Positions 20,885-31,117 of a DNA stretch of 64,000 nucleotides are shown here, one piece after another. The stretch covers positions 496,001-560,000 of the forward strand of contig JAGKQI010000052.1 of the NCBI GenBank assembly GCA_018806915.1, written 5' to 3'. A program made the translations under genes and the position numbers. The stretch is from Phytophthora colocasiae. Its lineage: Eukaryota; Oomycota; Peronosporomycetes; Peronosporales; Peronosporaceae. Within the stretch, counting starts at the first letter, position 1, and the number at the start of each line of letters is the position of its first letter. The notes below the pieces were generated by a model. That model worked only from the letters and a program-made list of their open reading frames with translations, was not told the origin of the DNA and ran no database searches.

Positions 20885-21375
20885 TTAGTTCTTGCCGAGC
20901 ATCCGGAGCACGTTCTTACGGATCTTACCCTGCACGAACACAGGCTTTCCTAGGCGGCGGATACGCTCACGCGTCTTCTTGGTCGCAATGTGGCGCTTGT
21001 TGGCTTGCGCGCGCTTCACCACGCCGTTGCTGTTCACTTTGAAGCGTTTCTTGACTGACGCCTTCGTCTTGAGCTTGTAACCCATGGCACGCACCTGCAG
21101 CTGCGGGAAAGCGATGGCCGTACGCATAGCGAGCGTCGACACGAGCGTAGAGGGGGCGGTAGGGGCTGAAACGACAGCAGTAAAGCGAGGAGCGACACGG
21201 GGAGCTGGTGCTGCGACGGAAAGCGTCTTAAATTGACGAGCAAGGGATCTAAAGAGATGATAGATAGTGCGTTAGAAAGAGGAGAAACAGACGCAGATGA
21301 TGCAGTGCTGAAGGAGTTGTATCGAGCGCTAGAAGAGAAGATACAGAGCCAAGAAGCGTACCGGAAGAGCGCCAT
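20885..21375 (-). CDS. Mitochondrial ribosomal protein bL35
   Basis: Two exons: a 14-nt first exon (21375-21362, ATG GCG CTC TTC CG) and 21248-20885, joined across a 113-nt intron (donor GTACGC, acceptor CTCTTTAG) to give 125 residues. The join creates a classic mitochondrial presequence, [19 protein letters not shown], rich in Arg and hydroxylated residues and without acids. The mature part is bacterial-type L35: [20 protein letters not shown], then [13 protein letters not shown] and ending [11 protein letters not shown]. It is a component of the large mitoribosomal subunit. Alternative starts at GTG 21142 or ATG 21127 would lose the presequence. The gene is divergent from the AN1 zinc-finger gene. 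Confidence 0.88.
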
Positions 21376-21678
21376 GATGAGCTGTTGCTATGTGCGGTCT
21401 CCAATGGACGTGCGTCGGGGTTATATTCCACTCTTTCGATTGGATGATATTCTAGGTTGAACTATTTGATGATTGGAAGAAAAGATATCTATACCATCAT
21501 TCCCTGAGATTACAAACCTTATCGTCCTCGCTTTCTAGACTTTTCTTAAACAAAATCAAGTGCTCTCCCTCGTAACACAGACATCAACGTCGCTATTGCT
21601 TCATGATCAAGTAGCTCTCCCTCCATCATTCCTCAACTTCCTCTCAAGAAGGTTTTCGTTCTACCTCGTTCTACCTCA
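21376..21678. promoter_or_regulatory. Shared intergenic region, bL35 / AN1 protein
   Basis: 303 bases between the divergent starts of the bL35 gene (minus) and the zinc-finger gene (plus). It contains pyrimidine-rich stretches on the + strand (CTCTCCCTC near 21617). No individual element can be assigned. Confidence 0.4.
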
Positions 21679-22584
21679 ATGGATATCGGCGCGCATTGTT
21701 CCGTTCCCGCCTGTCACCAACAGGATTTCCTCCCATTCACATGCGACTGTTGCAATGGCGTTTTCTGTCTGGAACATCGCAGTTATGACACACACGAATG
21801 TCCGAAAGCAGGAAGCAATGACCGTCGGGTAGTACAATGCCCCGTGTGCAAGCAAATGATCCGTTGGACAGCCGAACAGGACGTCAACGTCGTGTGGGAG
21901 GAGCATGTGCGTATTGGCCAATGCACACGCGAGAAGCTCCAAGAAATGCAAAAGAAGAAGCCCAAGAAGAAACGTTGTGCTGCTGACGGATGCAGAGAGG
22001 TTCTACTGACGTCGAACCAGTTCCACTGCAACAAATGCGCCCAGGATGTGTGTTTAAAGCACAGATTCGAAGCGGATCATGCTTGTGAGTCCAAAAGACA
22101 AGCTCAGAGACAGCAGTGGCTTGGGGGATTCAAGTCAAGAACTTCCAGTTCAGGTTCAGCTAAACCCAAGACGTCGCAGTTCCAGAAGAACGCACAGAAC
22201 GCTGCAGCTTCAATGGTGAACAGTACAAAGTCAGCAATGTCTTCCCTCGTACAAAACGCCAAGGCTGCAAGTAGTACAGTCACTACCAGCTCAGAAGAAT
22301 GTCCCATGTGTCAGCAAAAGTTCGCGTACGTCAGCCAACTCATTGCCCATGTGAACCGAGCACATCCGGATACTTCCAGTCGAGCTTCCGCTGCTACGTC
22401 ACAGCCTAATGCTCGAGCAACGGCCAATACTCGAGTCTCTGCTGGGAGTGAAGTGTGTCCACAGTGTCGTTCGGTCTTCCCTAACGTAAATGCACTTATC
22501 CAGCACGCCGAGACAGCTCACACTGGTGCTGTAGCTGCAGGACGTGCTGGTGCAAGTGACCAGGAGAAATGCAGCATCATGTAG
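21679..22584 (+). CDS. AN1/C2H2 zinc-finger protein with CaaX box (ZFAND2-like)
   Basis: 301 residues, single exon, ATG 21679. It has two AN1 fingers: C-x4-C-x9-C-x2-C-x4-C-x2-H-x5-H-x-C starting CSVPAC (residues 7-41) and a second starting CAADGC (about 100-135). Between them lies a CPVCKQMI knuckle. After a Ser/Ala/Lys linker come two C2H2 fingers, CPMCQQKF..H..H and CPQCRSVF..H..H (about 210-275). The chain ends CSIM-stop, a CaaX prenylation box. Tandem AN1 fingers with a prenylated tail match the ZFAND2B/AIRAPL type, which binds ubiquitin conjugates and p97 at the ER and proteasome; ZFAND2B uses UIMs rather than C2H2 fingers, so this is a related but distinct layout. Probably part of the proteotoxic-stress response. 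Confidence 0.9.
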   Translation: MDIGAHCSVPACHQQDFLPFTCDCCNGVFCLEHRSYDTHECPKAGSNDRRVVQCPVCKQMIRWTAEQDVNVVWEEHVRIGQCTREKLQEMQKKKPKKKRCAADGCREVLLTSNQFHCNKCAQDVCLKHRFEADHACESKRQAQRQQWLGGFKSRTSSSGSAKPKTSQFQKNAQNAAASMVNSTKSAMSSLVQNAKAASSTVTTSSEECPMCQQKFAYVSQLIAHVNRAHPDTSSRASAATSQPNARATANTRVSAGSEVCPQCRSVFPNVNALIQHAETAHTGAVAAGRAGASDQEKCSIM

Positions 22585-22697
22585 ATAGCTACAAAAAAAA
22601 TCAACTAACTAACACTCATTTTTGACAATGAGATTGAAAATGTTCAACTTGCAATATATTATCACCAGTTCTTCTTCTCTCTCTCTTTGCAATAGTC

Positions 22698-23018
<321 letters not shown>

Positions 23019-23069
23019 CTACCTTAAAAGTAGATTACGATAAAAGTTGTACTGTAATATTTGGATACA

Positions 23070-25486
23070 CTAATTCTGGGACGCATGAATTAAAGCTGTG
23101 ACGTGTGACGCAACGGACCGGGCAAGTGACCCATACGAGTTGAGTTCTTCATCCACCGGCCGGTTGTGCATTTTAGCTGCGTAATGGAAGTTGGAGATGG
23201 CACCTTTGCGCGATTTGGAGTGTGGGCGTTGGAATTTGGATGGGACGACGTTGTAGCCACCTTCGAGCACCGAAACGATGCGGCCGTCACAGCAACTACA
23301 ACATACAGTTAGTTTTTACTCAACCGTAGGTACAACAATTCACGTACTCTTCAGCTACGGCAATGACTTGTTCAGTGATCCATCCATAGTCGTCTTCGCT
23401 CAAAAAATAGTAGAAATCGTCGGCATGGCCGTCAAATCCGGCCGACAACATGATGAGGTCAGGTCGGAACTTGGTTAACGCAGGAATGAGCTTCTTCGTC
23501 ACAGTGTCACGGAAGGTCTTGGACGATTCTTCCATTAGAGATTTCTTGGCTTTGGATGAGAGTTTCAAGCGTTCGTCCAGGTACTTGGGGCCAAGTACCT
23601 TCAGCGGGAGATTCACAATGTTCTTGCTCTTTTCAAGCTCAGGAGAGCAGCCGTGTGGCCCCACACCCGAGCACGGGTAGAAGTTGTCGTCGTCATACAG
23701 GTGAATGGAAGAGAAGAAGACGTTTTCAGGGTCTTTTTCATCTCGCCAAGGTTTGTACGAAGAGAACTGGACAGGCGCCCAACTTGGCGGAAGTGGGTAG
23801 TTCTGCTTGTGAGGAATCAAATTCCGGATGACTTCCTCTGTGCCGTTACCGTGGTGAATGTCAAAGTCCACAATGGCAACACGCTGGACACTCACACGCT
23901 TTCTCGAGTCCAGGAAGGAGTTCGAATCCAAGCCCCTTGAAGCCGGTGAGGTGTAGTACGGAGCACTGTAGTTGCTCATGGCGTATGATGCACCGATACA
24001 GACGTTGTTGATGAGGCAGAAACCACAGGTACACATTTCGGGACGGAGATGGAATCCTTCCCCTTCAACGCATCCGTTGGGTCCTGCATGGTGACCAGGT
24101 GGTCTCACTACGACAAAAGCATTCCTGCGATAGGTGCCATCACAGTTGAGTTATCAAGTCGGAACATACGAATTGTCCTTAGAACGTACTTTGTCTCGTT
24201 GTTGAGGACTGTATCAATGGCGTGGCAGACAGCTCCTGCAGCCATACGAGCTGCCATGTAGCTGCTCTTGGAGATCGGTGAGTCCATATCAAAGCTCCCT
24301 CCTGAGGGTTGATCTTCGACTTCAAAGCATTTCTGAGCATGTTTCGTCTGAAAACACATAGCTTCATTAGCAGAAAGGATCAACATCATCATCAATTAAG
24401 GATGCTCACCTGGATCCATTCGTCGTACGTAAGCTCTTGGTCATTCTTTTGCTTGTCAAATAGCGTTCCAACCAAGTATTCCTCGTTTTGATCAGGCAAA
24501 TTGTCACAAGCACGTTCAAGATGCTGGATGTACTCCATCGTGTGTACACGCAATATGTCGTTCAGTCGTGCTGGACGCAGGTTGCTCAGGTTGGCCCACT
24601 TGAGATCTTTAAACCGGTCTTTGTGCAGCACGCCGTCTGGGCCACCCAACACACAGAGACGTTGGCGACTCTCCTGGTGCGAATCGTTGTGGTGATCCAG
24701 ACACGTAGGTTGGTACACCAGCAACGTTCCAGCAGGTTCATTCTCCATCTGATGCAGCAAATTGCTTGCTAGCTTGGCTAGCGTCGAATTTTTGCCCCCC
24801 GTTGGAGTTGCCAAACAAGTATCTTCTGAAAGTTCACTTGCTAGTCCTCGACGTGCAAAGGGCTTCTTCTTCATTGTCGATGAAGATTCTTGGTTTTGAC
24901 GCTTCCATGAAAACTGACGCTGGTCAATTGGTGCTGGACGTTTGCGATGGACCTTCTCCTGGGTCATCGTGTTGAGCGGAATTGGCGTCTTAACATATCC
25001 AACATCTTCGTCTGGGCCATCCAGGTACATTGTTTCAGTAGGTGGTCGAATAGCTAAATGGGCGTCGTGAGCTGGTGTCGGATGGCGGATATCTTCACTG
25101 ATGTCTCCGTCATCCACGGTTCTTCCATCTTCGAGACTGACACTGGACATCCGATTGAGCATCGCCTCTGAGTTAGCATGGTACCTCGCAATATAGTGAG
25201 GTCCATTGCCGTGGTCTGTGCCGGTGCTGCCTGTGTCACTACTTGAAGGACTGGTACTTAACAACGAGATGACGTGGTTGTGCAAGTCGAAGTGTCTGGC
25301 TGCCTCCTTCTCCTGGGGTGACCTCATCACTGGAGGTGTGTGCAGTGACAACAGCGTGTGGACTCCAAGTCGGTCGTGCTCAGACTCTATTGGTGGCTCT
25401 GGTTCGGGTCGAAACTGCTCGTGACTCTGAGTATCGTCGTTCTGCTGCGGACTACACCACATTGACTTCCTTCCACTGGTCTGCAT
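23070..25486 (-). CDS. Class II-type histone deacetylase
   Basis: Four exons, 25486-24410, 24347-24190, 24124-23348 and 23295-23070, giving 745 residues, all in frame. Donors are GTGAGC, GTACGT and GTACGT; acceptors are TTTCAG, CGCAG and TGTAG. The first 240 residues are low-complexity, rich in Pro, Ser and His, and probably regulatory. The deacetylase domain follows: VRPPGHHAG (catalytic His pair), VAIVDFDIHHGNGT (zinc ligands Asp and His), FFSSIHLY, LSAGFDGH (zinc-ligand Asp) and LEGGYN. HDACs of this class remove acetyl groups from histone and other lysines. The ATG choice is weak: the frame stays open upstream of 25486 without another ATG, so a further 5' exon is possible. Confidence 0.88.
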
Positions 25487-25741
25487 GTCTGGGGAGGCTT
25501 GGGGAACTTGAAATCTGGATGGCACCAATTGACTGGTGCTCTGGCTTCTTTGTCTTTGTGTTTTTAAGCCTGGAACTTGGGTCTTGCGTCTTGCGGAGGT
25601 CTTTGAAGAATGGTTAGCCAGGCCGCAGTGTCGGTCGTATCAAAAGGTGTTGGTGTACACAAGTTGTACACAAATGTTGCTTCAAAAACCTCTGTAAAAC
25701 AATAGTTGTACAAAGAAGGGTCTATCGCCGGAGTAGTGTTT

Positions 25742-25766
25742 AGATGGACACTTTTTGTGTCCATCT
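25742..25766. repeat. Perfect 10-bp inverted repeat (hairpin)
   Basis: AGATGGACAC at 25742-25751 and its exact reverse complement at 25757-25766 are separated by five T. The stem could form in RNA or mark a transposon end. Confidence 0.75.
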
Positions 25767-25800
25767 GGTTTTTGCACATTTGAAATAGTATTTGAAATTC

Positions 25801-25818
25801 ACGGTGAGAACTCACCGT
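25801..25818. repeat. Perfect palindrome
   Basis: ACGGTGAG at 25801-25808 and its exact reverse complement at 25811-25818 are separated by AA, 35 bases after the previous hairpin. Confidence 0.75.
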
Positions 25819-26470
25819 AGAATTCGTTCTTTTAGTGTTGCATTCTGCCCGTGTGCTGCCAGCGCTAGCAACTTCGCCTCCTAACTGCGTTCACACGCTG
25901 CAGGGCGAGGCCATCTATGCTCGCTTCAAAGGCCGGGCACTGCCTCGCGTCGTGTGCAGCGCGGCACGCTCGGTGGATTCTCACCGGTATTCCATAAAAT
26001 TTAGGATAGCGTTGACCCAAGAGCGAACGCTAACAATTCTGCTGTCTAGTTTTTAGGAAGACACCAACCTTGAAATCCTAAGGTCTTCTTGTCGATTCTC
26101 CACTTTGAGGGAAAAATCTTTGATGTAGGATGGAGAACCGCCCAGGAGATCGTCAGATGCTGTATAAGTCCTACGTGCATGGCCTCTTGCGACACAGGAT
26201 TTTCACATTGGTAGCTCAAAACTGTTTTGAAGTCCCCAAGAATTGACATGTCAATCGTTCATAATACAAACTACAGACGACAATAGTCGAAATGGAACTA
26301 CCCAATAAGGACTATTGGTAAGGACCAGACGGCACCGAATAGCTCAGAGCTGCCTTAGTAAGAATGATTTGATTATCTAAATCAGCACTCCCTCTACATG
26401 CACTTATCCTCCGCGCCGCCTCGCGTCTGCGGATTGTTTACACTCGTCCACAAACCAGACCTTGACAGGA

Positions 26471-28070
26471 TTATACTGCGTCTTCCTCACTCTTACGAAG
26501 TCGGGGCGCGTCTCCTCTGCGTGCAATTTCACGCAGCTCCTTCATTTTGGCCGCGAAGAAATTCAAGTCAATATAGTACTGCTTCTTGGCTCGTGCCGCC
26601 ATCGCCTCCCGTTCCGCCGGAGTCATAGCCAGAACCTTCTCAACAGCTTTGCACACACCAGCACCATCGAAATCAGCAGTGAAACCTTCCACGCCTTTCA
26701 GCCCGTGCTCTCCATTGTACTGTCCACCTAGCATTTGCTCCTGATACGCCCACCGCTTGACAGGAATGAGTACACCTGATTCGGGAGTTAGAAACTCGTT
26801 CATGGGCGGTAAATCCGTCGATACGATGACAGCACCACTGGCTCGTGCCTGGTTGATGTAGTGACCATAGCCCTCCTGCAGACTCGTGCACATGAAGAAT
26901 GCAGACTCAGCAATCATCTTGCCAAAGTCGTCAGCACTTGCGCGACCGACGTGCATGTGCACTTGTGTGCCTCTGATCCTGCCTTCGTACTGCTTTTTCA
27001 GGTATCCGTTGTACACATCTTCATCCATGTACACATGCAGTGGCGGGAAGTCAGAGCGACCGAGCCAGCAATTCAACACAGGCCGGGTTCCCTTCTGAAC
27101 ACTAGTCCCGACCGCGTGGATAAACCGCACATCTGACCAGTTCTTCGGCGCGATGGAGTCTTCTCCTAGACGTGTTCTAGCCAACGCGGCTACATCCGAC
27201 GAGGTATGTCTTGTATACATCACTTGTGTGTGACGAGGGTTGCCTTCCTGCTGATACCACATCCGTACTCGACGAGCGCAAATAGCTGTCTTGCAGAGTA
27301 CCATGTCCACACCCCAGTAGTGTTCAGCCTTGAGCTCGTACATTTCGATATTTGGCATTAAATACAGCGGCTTCGTCTTCGGCCACTCTGGTGCGTCTGG
27401 GATACCATCCCAATAATGGTTGAAGAAGATCATAGGCGTCTTTGGGCACAAGTCGTGGTACGAGAACGTCTCGCCCGTCTTCTTGTCCACATACTTCATC
27501 TCAATTGCCCATGCAGGCAGTAATCGAGACTCTAGGACTGCAGAACAAACAAATAATAGTAAATACCTGACTTTAACTACTTCTCATCAGCTTCAGTCCA
27601 AACGTACATTTCGTGTAGGCAATAGAGTCTTCGCAGTATCCATGTCCTCGGATACCCAACGGTAAGAAAATATCCACATCCGGGCACTGACGCATCTTCT
27701 CGAGCAGATCTGGGTCGTCCTTATCAATAAGTGTACTAGGTTTAGCCACTTTGCCATTGAGACCATAGGTCCAAGGCACAACACTGTCCTTATAAGTAAG
27801 ACAAGCCTCATGCAACAAACTGAGATGCACCAGGTCAGCCTCGTCCACCTCGTTAGCCCATTCGGATTGCAAGATTTCGTCCGGATAAACACTTCCGCCA
27901 TCCGCCACCTCGGCATTCAGATACGCATTGTTACTTCCCCCGAGCATTGACATCTCCAATAACAACAGGACAGCAGCCAGTCCCATAACACCCATTAGGA
28001 TCTGCGTCTGCGTGGGCATACGCTGTCTGCTCTGTGCATTGTAGACCTTATGGAACTCCTTCTTAGCCAT
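26471..28070 (-). CDS. Type II membrane glycosyltransferase (GT4-like)
   Basis: Two exons, 28070-27608 and 27537-26471, joined across a 70-nt GTACGT..CTGCAG intron to give 509 residues. A short basic cytoplasmic tail is followed by one membrane helix at about 23-45 (ILMGVMGLAAVLLLLEMSML), then a lumenal domain: the usual type II topology of Golgi or ER glycosyltransferases. The C-terminal half has the look of a GT-B nucleotide-sugar site: SAFFMCTSLQEGYGHYINQA and GAVIVSTDLPPMNEF, where the E in LQEGYG is in the family's donor-binding position, followed by a helical end (YYIDLNFFAAKMKELREIAR). Donor and acceptor are unknown. Confidence 0.8.
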
Positions 28071-28954
28071 TGCTGACGAGTGCTGCTCTTCGGCGCGATG
28101 TCTGGGCAGTTTTTTTCGGTTCGAATCCGTTATCGTTGTTATAGAATGATTGCTACAATAGTTATCAGTTTTTCAGCGATACACTAGGAATATAGAAAGA
28201 AAATGTGTTGTGTCGTAGCGGTTATGATGTGATCTTTTCAGGCTGAAAGTGAGGAGACTTCATCTGATTGGTTGAAATGTTATTGTAGGTGGTCCACACA
28301 AATGATTGATGAAAAGCTTTTAGCTTCAACGTGCATTTCATGCCATGAGCTTGAACAGTACAGTAGTCATATTTGAAGTGTTTTCATATTTGTAGTGTTT
28401 GGCGTACTGATAACGCACAGGTTAGAAGCACGTTGCGCTTCGGCATTTATCTCTGAAAGCCCCCAGCAGAGTTTATCGTTATGTTTGGTTCGAGTTCTGT
28501 TGTGGAAACCATAATTGGTTGAGGAAACACCCTGCTGATAAGAGGGGGCCACTAAGATCACTACATGTACTAGTACTCACGTGTGAGTGACTACTGCAGA
28601 ATCTGCAGTGCAGATCTACTAGCAACACGATCGGTTTTAATTTGCTGGACTGTCTGAGAATCACTACTTGCATGGCAGAGTTGTTGTCAAAGATAGCAAC
28701 TGTCGTCCTCAAATGTTGCCCTCAGGACAGGCAAATTGTGTAAAATATGCTGCGTCTCTTAGCTGCTAAGGCTGTTTATTGGCATAGGAGGAGTATTATG
28801 TCCCTCTATGGAGCAGATGGAGCAGTCGAACGTGTCAGGTTGCGATAGAGGCATAAGACTAGTACACGCCCAATGCTCCCCCGCTCTTGTCCTCATCCTA
28901 GTGACCTCGATCGAGTACGGTCATTCACCAATTTGCGTCGTAGGCAGCAACAAG
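28071..28954. other. Intergenic, no gene recognised
   Basis: About 880 bases upstream of both the glycosyltransferase (minus) and the PAN-domain gene (plus). An open frame continues upstream of the PAN gene's ATG but has no conserved content. A GGTTCGAATCC tRNA B-box-like string at 28128 is not part of a tRNA. Confidence 0.4.
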
Positions 28955-29629
28955 ATGCTGAGCGTCAAGATCCTGGTTCTCTGCGGCTCCTTGCTTGCAA
29001 GTGTCTCTGAGTCAGCAACTTGTTCGTCCCTGGAGAACAACGTCGACTACACTGGTGTTGACATTGGCAACGCTTTCAGTACCTCAGCTTCAGGTTGCTG
29101 TGATATCTGCTCTTCGACAACCGGTTGTAAAGCGTTCACCTGGACCAACTACAACGCTGGTACTTGCTGGTTGAAGAGTTCCAAGGGTACGACTAAAGCT
29201 ACTAGTGGCGCTGTGTCCGGTAGTCTCCAGGCTTCGTCCCAATTTTGCCCGTCGCTGGAAAACAACGTCGACTACACTGGGACTGACGTTGGCAGTTCTC
29301 GGAGTGCGTCCGCCAGCGGTTGTTGCTCGATCTGTTCCAGCACACATGGCTGTGGAGCGTTCACATGGACGAATTACAACGGCGGTACTTGCTGGTTGAA
29401 GAGCTCCAAAGGAACATCTAAAGCCAACAATGGTGCAGTATCTGGCGTTGTCAAGAAGTCCACCGACAATACCAGCGGCTGGAAGATGACTCCAGTCAAA
29501 GTGATTCAAGCGCGAGTCCAAGGAGACGCACCGGTCTGGCACCCGGAAGTGAACCTATGGCTGTCCAACAGGGATAGGAAAAATACAATATCATACGGAT
29601 TGGAGGCCTTCATCCAAGCCAATAAATAA
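28955..29629 (+). CDS. Secreted PAN/Apple double-domain protein
   Basis: ATG 28955 gives 224 residues starting with a signal peptide (MLSVKILVLCGSLLASVSES, cleavage near residue 20). Two tandem PAN/Apple domains of about 68 residues follow, each with the same cysteine pattern and near-identical blocks: CSSLENNVDYTG / CPSLENNVDYTG, SGCCDICSSTTGC / SGCCSICSSTHGC, and FTWTNYN.GTCWLKSS. PAN domains bind carbohydrate or protein. In Phytophthora they occur in cell-wall lectins such as CBEL, but no cellulose-binding CBM1 module is present here. The last 45 residues look unlike a PAN protein and may come from a run-on after a lost 3' part. The two domains are close enough to suggest recent internal duplication. 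Confidence 0.85.
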   Translation: MLSVKILVLCGSLLASVSESATCSSLENNVDYTGVDIGNAFSTSASGCCDICSSTTGCKAFTWTNYNAGTCWLKSSKGTTKATSGAVSGSLQASSQFCPSLENNVDYTGTDVGSSRSASASGCCSICSSTHGCGAFTWTNYNGGTCWLKSSKGTSKANNGAVSGVVKKSTDNTSGWKMTPVKVIQARVQGDAPVWHPEVNLWLSNRDRKNTISYGLEAFIQANK

Positions 29630-30079
29630 TTGAGTTATTGCCACATTTTTCGACAATGTCAACCAAGTCAGTAGGTCACATGAATTGTGACACTATGTCG
29701 TCTTTTCTCATGAGTTTTTGAACGAGTTGGTTGCTGTCGATGCGCCTGGATTCGGGAGTGGGGTTACCTCGAGAACCCTCCCACCGCGTCCAACCTCTCC
29801 AACCAACACACACAAGTCATAGTCCGAATTCCTCGACATCATACATACAACACACAAATCAACTGATATAATATAATTCAGTTAGGAAATGACAAGCAAC
29901 TGTAATAACCCGTGTGCCCGCTGCCGCAAACGTGGCCACACAACCGGTTTGGCGATAGTTCTCGCTACCATCCATTGCCAAAACAACCACACATGTCAAC
30001 GACATTTGGCTATAGCCAAGATTGACCTATATAAAAAATTGCATGTTATTGGGGTTGAGGAGCAATCAATTATTGCAAT
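29630..30079. other. Intergenic, A/T-rich toward the next gene
   Basis: 450 bases. The last 220 are A/T-rich (TATAATATAATTC near 29868). A small frame from 29889 has an NPCARCRKRGH segment but no recognised family. No signal-peptide-coding exon for the following secreted-type gene can be seen with confidence. Confidence 0.35.
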
Positions 30080-31117
30080 ATGACATTGCCAATATCGGCA
30101 ATACCGGTAGTTACGGAAAATTACCAAACCCTGCTGTCCAAGTATGGGAACAGCACTGAGAGCTACTACATGAACAACCTGGATACCGTCAACACAGCGT
30201 CAGTGGAAGGTGCGCTCATGTACGTGCAGGCGGAGGGAATCAATGTGAACGAGCAATCAGTCAAGTGCCAGCGGAAGAACAACATGCAGTACGTCGTTTT
30301 CTACGAAATGACCATCGTACAACCATCGTACAGCATCAAGTACTACGAGAACCACACACCACCAGAGTACGGCGAGTTCGTTGCTATGGATGGTGCCAAA
30401 TGCACGAACGCAGGCTCGGACCTACCGAAGAGTTGCAAGGTCTATTACGGTTTAGACGGAACAATGGACATCGGTCCGAATGTTGGTTGCAACCCGCAGA
30501 GTTCTGATCCGCGTGCCCCCTACCCAGACAACTACTGGTGCTCATTCCCGAACTCATGTGCTCTGAAGTACCGATCTGATAAGACGGCGGAGTGCAGGAC
30601 TCAATACAACGGCGGCCTTTGTCCCATGGGTGTGCAACCCAATGGCGAGACGTGCACCTTTAGCTACAAGATTTTGGGGTACCTGAACATTGACGACCTC
30701 GACGGTATCACCGCTATGGGCTACAGTAGCTACCAGCAGTTCTGCCAAGCAGGAGGCATTGAATTCAAGGCTAAGAACACTGGTAACGGGTTCGAGGTGG
30801 AGCAGAGTATCGACTTCTGGAAGAACCCGAGTGACCCGAAGGCCAATTCGAATCGAGCCACGCAAATGGTTGCCAAGTACAACCAGTTGACCAGCAGCAA
30901 CGCGAACATGACCCCACTTCCGTCAATCACGAGCCTGACTGTGGCCAACCCCAAGTGCTACCTGAACAGTGCCGCTTGTGCGACTGCCCGATATGGCTGC
31001 AAACGCTCGCTGTATTCGCAGATTTGCTCAGTTTGCTCGACACAAGGAGCTGGTTGCGAGGTAGCGCCGTCAGGTTTCTTGTTTCCCAACCTGCCGTTGC
31101 CCACGGGATCCAGTTAA
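30080..31117 (+). CDS. Cysteine-rich secreted-type protein, N-terminus unusual
   Basis: 345 residues from ATG 30080. I do not recognise the family by name, but its features are those of oomycete extracellular proteins: 18 or so cysteines, NST and NHT glycosylation sites, CSFPNSC, CRTQYNGGLCPMG, ETCTFSYKILGYLNIDDL and an end with CATARYGCKRSLYSQICSVC. The central block with CTFSYKILGYLNIDDLDGI reads like a globular domain. There is no signal peptide: the chain starts MTLPISAIPVV, directly after an A/T-rich stretch. The export signal may sit on an unseen 5' exon, or the 5' end was lost. No intron is needed within the part shown. Confidence 0.7.
   Translation: MTLPISAIPVVTENYQTLLSKYGNSTESYYMNNLDTVNTASVEGALMYVQAEGINVNEQSVKCQRKNNMQYVVFYEMTIVQPSYSIKYYENHTPPEYGEFVAMDGAKCTNAGSDLPKSCKVYYGLDGTMDIGPNVGCNPQSSDPRAPYPDNYWCSFPNSCALKYRSDKTAECRTQYNGGLCPMGVQPNGETCTFSYKILGYLNIDDLDGITAMGYSSYQQFCQAGGIEFKAKNTGNGFEVEQSIDFWKNPSDPKANSNRATQMVAKYNQLTSSNANMTPLPSITSLTVANPKCYLNSAACATARYGCKRSLYSQICSVCSTQGAGCEVAPSGFLFPNLPLPTGSS

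Larger units (their letters stand above)
25487..26470. other. Intergenic with two perfect hairpins
   Basis: About 980 bases between the HDAC start and the glycosyltransferase stop, both on the minus strand. No gene is recognised. Around 25620-25820 there are several short inverted and direct repeats (GTACACAAGTTGTACAC near 25655) and the two hairpins listed separately, suggesting a small transposon relic. Confidence 0.45.

Noticed and set aside
21233..21460. A 60-75 codon plus-strand frame with a coiled-coil look over the bL35 first intron
   Set aside because: It overlaps the 14-nt exon and intron of bL35, and no family is recognised. It could be a small real gene, but there is nothing to support it.
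28128..28138. GGTTCGAATCC, a tRNA B-box match
   Set aside because: The flanking bases do not form a five-pair T stem and there is no A box or acceptor stem at the right distance.
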